Assembly (NCBI GenBank): GCA_963704975.1
Contig: CAVPIK010000029.1
Span: 1 to 64,000 of the forward strand
Direction: 5' to 3'
DNA: 64,000 nt
DNA from: JAGNDO01 sp963704975
GTDB taxonomy: Bacteria > Chloroflexota > Anaerolineae > Caldilineales > Caldilineaceae
Numbering within the stretch: position 1 is the first letter of the stretch; each line of letters opens with the position of its first letter. Below are positions 60,958-64,000 of the stretch, one piece after another. The position numbers were made by a program, and so were the translations under genes. The notes beneath the pieces were generated by a model that had not been told where the DNA came from, did no database searches, and saw only the letters and a program-made list of their open reading frames with translations.

Positions 60958-62565
60958 TTACGCCTTGGGCCCGGCGTTCTTGATGGCATCGCTGACGCCA
61001 TCGGCATAGGCGACAAAGTTCTTGGCGAACATGCCGGCCAGCTTCTTGGACTGGGCATCGTAGGCCGCGCCGTCCGCCCAGGTCTTGCGGGGCATGAGCA
61101 CGTCGTCGGGTATGCCTTCGACATGGACCGGGATCTGCACGCCGAAGATCGGGTCGGTGACGGTTTCCACATCCTTCAATTCGCCAGCCAGGGCCGCGGC
61201 CACCATGCGCCGGGTGTATTTCAGCTTCATGCGGGAGCCGACGCCGAAGGGGCCACCGGTCCAGCCTGTGTTGATCAGCCACACATCCGAGCCGTGCTTG
61301 TCGATCTTCTCGCCCAGCAGTTCGGCATAGACGCCGGGGTGCAGGGGCATGAAGGGAGCACCAAAGCAGGCGCTGAAGATGGGTGAGGGTTCGGTGATGC
61401 CGATCTCGGTACCGGCGACCTTGGCCGTGTAGCCGCTGAGGAAGTGGTACATGGCCTGCTCTTTGGTCAGCTTGCTGATGGGGGGCAACACGCCAAAGGC
61501 ATCCGCGGTCAGGAACATGATGTTCTTGGGGTGGCCAGCCATGCCACCGGGATCCGCGTTGGGGATGTGGCTGATGGGATAGCTGGAACGGGTGTTTTCA
61601 GTCAGGGAGTCGTCGTCCAGGTCCACATGGCGGGTGTCGCTGTTATAGGCGACGTTTTCCAGGACCGTGCCGAAGCGCCGGGTGGTCTCGTAGATTTCCG
61701 GCTCGCCTTCCGGGTCCAGCCGGATTACCTTGGCGTAGCAACCGCCCTCCAGGTTGAAGACGCCGTTGTCGCTCCAGCCGTGCTCGTCGTCACCGATCAG
61801 GGTGCGCTCCGGGTCCGCGCTCAGGGTGGTCTTGCCTGTGCCGCTCAGGCCAAAGAAGATGGCAGCGTCGTCCTTGTCCTTGCCATAGTTGGCGCTACAG
61901 TGCATGGACATCACACCCTGCTTGGGCAGGTAGTAGTTCATGGCGCTGAAGATGCTCTTCTTGTTCTCGCCGGCATAGGCCGTGCCGCCGATGATCACCA
62001 TGTTCTTGGCCAGGTTTTGGATGATGAAGGTCTGGGTACGGGTGCCGTCTTCGGCGGGCACGGCGTGGAAGCTGGGGGCATTCATCACCACCATGTCGGG
62101 GACAAAGGTGCGCAGGGCTTCCGGGTTGAGCTCCCGGATGAACATGTTGCGCACAAAGAGGGCGTGGTAGGCCAATTCGGTGATGAAACGCACCTTCTTG
62201 CGATACTGGGGATCCGCGCCCACATAGCCGTCAAAGACAAAGAGATCCTTGTTCTGCAAATAGGCCCGCAGATGGCCAAAGAGCCTGTTGAAGCTCTCTT
62301 CGGAGATGGGCTGGTTGATCTTGCCCCACCAGATTTCATTCTCGGAGCTGGGCTCCTTGACGACAAACTTGTCGTTAGGGGAACGGCCCGTGTGGTCGCC
62401 CGTGCGCACCACAATGGGGCCCAAGTGAGAGATCACGCCTTCCCGGCGGCGGATGATCTGTTCGTACAACATGGGGGTGGCCAAGTTCCAATAGACCGTG
62501 CCAGGGTTGCTAATGCCGTGATTGTCGATGCCATATTCGCTGACAAATGAACCAAAGTTTTGCAT
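60958..62565 (-). CDS. pckA: ATP-dependent phosphoenolpyruvate carboxykinase
   Basis: 535 residues from ATG 62565 with a strong AGGAGG site, intact. Interconverts oxaloacetate and PEP. RTGDHTGRSPNDKFVV, KVRFITELAYHALFVRNMFI, the kinase P-loop GLSGTGKTTLS at 239-249, DDEHGW at 259-264 and WLINTGWTGGPFGVGSRMKL are ATP-PEPCK landmarks. Working with aconitase it links the TCA cycle to gluconeogenesis. Monocistronic. Confidence 0.97.
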   Translation of the reverse strand: MQNFGSFVSEYGIDNHGISNPGTVYWNLATPMLYEQIIRRREGVISHLGPIVVRTGDHTGRSPNDKFVVKEPSSENEIWWGKINQPISEESFNRLFGHLRAYLQNKDLFVFDGYVGADPQYRKKVRFITELAYHALFVRNMFIRELNPEALRTFVPDMVVMNAPSFHAVPAEDGTRTQTFIIQNLAKNMVIIGGTAYAGENKKSIFSAMNYYLPKQGVMSMHCSANYGKDKDDAAIFFGLSGTGKTTLSADPERTLIGDDEHGWSDNGVFNLEGGCYAKVIRLDPEGEPEIYETTRRFGTVLENVAYNSDTRHVDLDDDSLTENTRSSYPISHIPNADPGGMAGHPKNIMFLTADAFGVLPPISKLTKEQAMYHFLSGYTAKVAGTEIGITEPSPIFSACFGAPFMPLHPGVYAELLGEKIDKHGSDVWLINTGWTGGPFGVGSRMKLKYTRRMVAAALAGELKDVETVTDPIFGVQIPVHVEGIPDDVLMPRKTWADGAAYDAQSKKLAGMFAKNFVAYADGVSDAIKNAGPKA

Positions 62566-62870
62566 AGTTCCTCCTAATTTGTTGGATTCTTGATACAGGG
62601 TCAACTGAGAAAAAAGGTGTAAGCGACTCATTTTTTTGGTTTGCGTCGTTGCAAGTCCAACAAGATCTTACCACACTATTAAACAATAGATAGTTTGCTG
62701 GGGATAGGGACAATTAGACCCTAAGTAGGGAGACAAATGCCCCACCTCGACAAAAAAGCTGCATCCCTGGACAAGGAGCAGCTTTTTGGGACCGGTGATT
62801 CGGTTGACCTTGCACAGGGAACTCTACATAAAAATGGCTTGGGAAAGTGCGTCGCAAAAAGGGGAAAAGT

Positions 62871-63053
62871 CTATTCAAACTCCTGGTTCCCTAACCGATC
62901 CATGATCGCTGTACCGCCGATGAAGAGCGCAGACAGCGCGGGCATCAGCGGATCAGCCTGTAGACCTTGGATTTCGATCAGGCCAAACCAGGCCAGGAGC
63001 CCCACGCCAAGAAGCAGAAATCCATTGCTGATCCATCGGTTGCGAGCTACCAT
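62871..63053 (-). CDS. small membrane protein
   Basis: About 60 residues with two hydrophobic segments (ISNGFLLLGVGLLAWFGLIE and PLMPALSALFIGGTAIM). GGAG-like sequence precedes the start. No family recognised, and the short length makes it provisional. The 62566-62870 gap on its 3' side holds no other feature I can support. Confidence 0.4.
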   Translation of the reverse strand: MVARNRWISNGFLLLGVGLLAWFGLIEIQGLQADPLMPALSALFIGGTAIMDRLGNQEFE

Positions 63054-63216
63054 GTGCATCCATCTCCATCAAAAACAGGCTGAAAACCAAGCCATTATCC
63101 CTCAAATATCGTCTACGCTTCATGCCACATTATAGTGCGCCCCCGCGCTGGGCGCAAATGCAGACCTCTTGCGGACCGAAGTCAGACCCAATCTCCCCTA
63201 TCTTTGTCCAAACAAA

Positions 63217-63258
63217 AGACCCCTCGCCGAGGCGAAGGGTCTTTTGGTGTCATGCTTG
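63217..63258. terminator. bidirectional terminator hairpin
   Basis: AAAAGACCC(C/T)TCGCC faces GGCGAAGGGTCTTTT with a 3-base loop and one mismatch; A and T runs flank it. It lies downstream of the amylase gene on the minus strand. Confidence 0.8.
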
Positions 63259-63364
63259 TCACGAGGCCGAGCAGGGCAGCTTAGACAAGCAATGAGGGAG
63301 GTATCGGGGCAACCCATAAGGTTGATAATGGCTGTATTCTAGCACGCCGGTTTTGTGATGTCAA

Positions 63365-64000
63365 CTACAATTTTTCTGATATCAAAAATCGCACGCTGAC
63401 CGGCTCAAGCAGCACCGAATCGGCCACGGTTGCGCCGTTTTCGTCCACGAACCTGCCCGATGGCAGGGGCAGGTTGGCCGCGCCCCCCCCGGTGTTGACC
63501 CCGATCAGCACTTGATCTTCTCCCCAAATGCGCTCGGCCAGCCAGATGCCCCTTTCATCATCCACGTGCAGGGTGCGGATCTGCCCCTTTTGCAGGGCCG
63601 GGTGGGCTTTGCGGATCGCCACCATGCGCCGGAAGGCGGACAGCAGGGCCTGGTCCTGTCGATCTTCGTCCCCACAGCATGGGGTGGCGGGACTCTTCCC
63701 GATAGTGGCCCCGGTTGCGGGGCTGGCCCAGGCCGACCTCGGTGCCGTAGTAGAGGATGGGCGGGCCGCCAAAGGCGAAGAGCAGCCCCGCGCCCAAGAG
63801 CAAGTCGCCGCTTGTCGTTGCCCACCACCCAGAGAAAGCGGTTCATGTCGTGGTTGTCCACGAAGCCGGGCAGCACAAACTCCGGGGGGAAGTGGGCGTG
63901 GTGGCGCTCGATAAAGGCGGCGAAGTGGGAGAGGCTCAGATCCGGGCCGTCGCCGCCGCCATCGTCCACGCAGACCCGGCGGATGGCTCGGGCCAGGCCG
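63365..64000 (-). CDS. GH13 alpha-amylase-family glycoside hydrolase, C-terminal part, frameshifted
   Basis: The gene runs off the window edge. FVLPGFVDNHDMNRFLWVVG contains conserved region IV (FVDNHD) of GH13 enzymes; then GGPPILYYGTEVGLGQ, an ALLSAFRRMVAIRKAHPALQKGQ segment and the C-terminal beta domain ending VSVRFLISEKL. Frame breaks near 63810 and 63680. Catalytic nucleophile and acid lie beyond the window. Substrate not determined; alpha-glucan is inferred. Confidence 0.8.
   Translation of the reverse strand, partial: RPGPSHPPGLRGRWRRRRPGSEPLPLRRLYRAPPRPLPPGVCAARLRGQPRHEPLSLGGGQRQAATCSWARGCSSPLAARPSSTTAPRSAWASPATGATIGKSPATPCCGDEDRQDQALLSAFRRMVAIRKAHPALQKGQIRTLHVDDERGIWLAERIWGEDQVLIGVNTGGGAANLPLPSGRFVDENGATVADSVLLEPVSVRFLISEKL

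Noticed and set aside
62737..63135. A 132-codon plus-strand frame near pckA
   Set aside because: No domain, low-complexity composition and overlap with a small hydrophobic frame on the other strand; not supported.

Overview
The window is GC-rich bacterial chromosome with no rRNA, no transposase, no CRISPR array and no phage genes. It looks like a member of the Chloroflexota (Anaerolineae/Caldilineae/Ardenticatenia grade); this is inferred from secreted proteins with long 'PTPTPT'-type linkers and lamin-tail domains, abundant DUF433/DUF5615/DUF4258/VapBC-type toxin-antitoxin pieces, a threonine T-box and a high load of intergenic palindromes. No marker gene here fixes the class.

Layout. 0-9.6 kb is a tungsten locus: aldehyde:ferredoxin oxidoreductase (+ strand) faces, across a bidirectional terminator, a minus-strand block of TupA-TupC-TupB tungstate transporter genes. 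Behind these lie an unusual VapB / PIN-PBP_like pair, a CIA30-type lipoprotein (+), a MoaD-like protein and a MoeA-PBP_like fusion. 9.9-13.2 kb is a damaged patch (CHAT protease-like, SRPBCC, isochorismatase) plus a DUF433/DUF5615 toxin-antitoxin pair and a HigA-like regulator. 13.2-26.6 kb is a minus-strand run: PepF, aconitase, a ParB-like/UspA protein, an AmmeMemoRadiSam-B (Memo) protein, HerA, a mosaic of toxin-antitoxin halves, a HAS-barrel-like protein and a second ParB-like repeat protein. 27-34.8 kb encodes surface proteins (lamin-tail/PHP-like/OB protein, Ig-like repeat protein, 30-residue-repeat HhH protein). 35-41.3 kb is the classical thrS-infC-rpmI-rplT translation cluster, with an M20 peptidase and a threonine T-box at its head, a TrmH-type methyltransferase at its tail and a tRNA-Val beside it. 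41.4-64 kb holds LON-domain protein, TruD, methyltransferase, ArsA-type ATPase, TumE-like toxin pair, two glycosyltransferases, Nudix, MoaB, subtilisin, HD hydrolase, flippase-like membrane protein, SH3b protein, MutS2, Era, PckA and a truncated GH13 amylase.

How the parts work together. AOR needs a tungsto-bispterin cofactor; TupABC would import tungstate, MoaB would adenylylate molybdopterin, the MoaD-like protein would carry sulfur for the dithiolene and the MoeA-PBP fusion would insert the metal. The PIN-PBP protein with its VapB partner is the most intriguing element: a toxin-antitoxin scaffold with three of four expected PIN active-site positions lost, fused to a molybdate/tungstate-binding-type domain and placed at the head of the transporter genes, as expected of a metal-responsive regulator. 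HerA, Memo and the ParB-like/UspA gene overlap or nearly overlap and look like one operon.

Data quality. About seventeen conserved genes are interrupted by frameshifts. Every one resolved by hand is repaired by deleting one base, so these are most likely single-base insertion errors in the assembly rather than pseudogenes; they are annotated as CDS with the frameshift position given. The window also carries at least six families of palindromic intergenic repeats, one inserted in frame inside a coding sequence.
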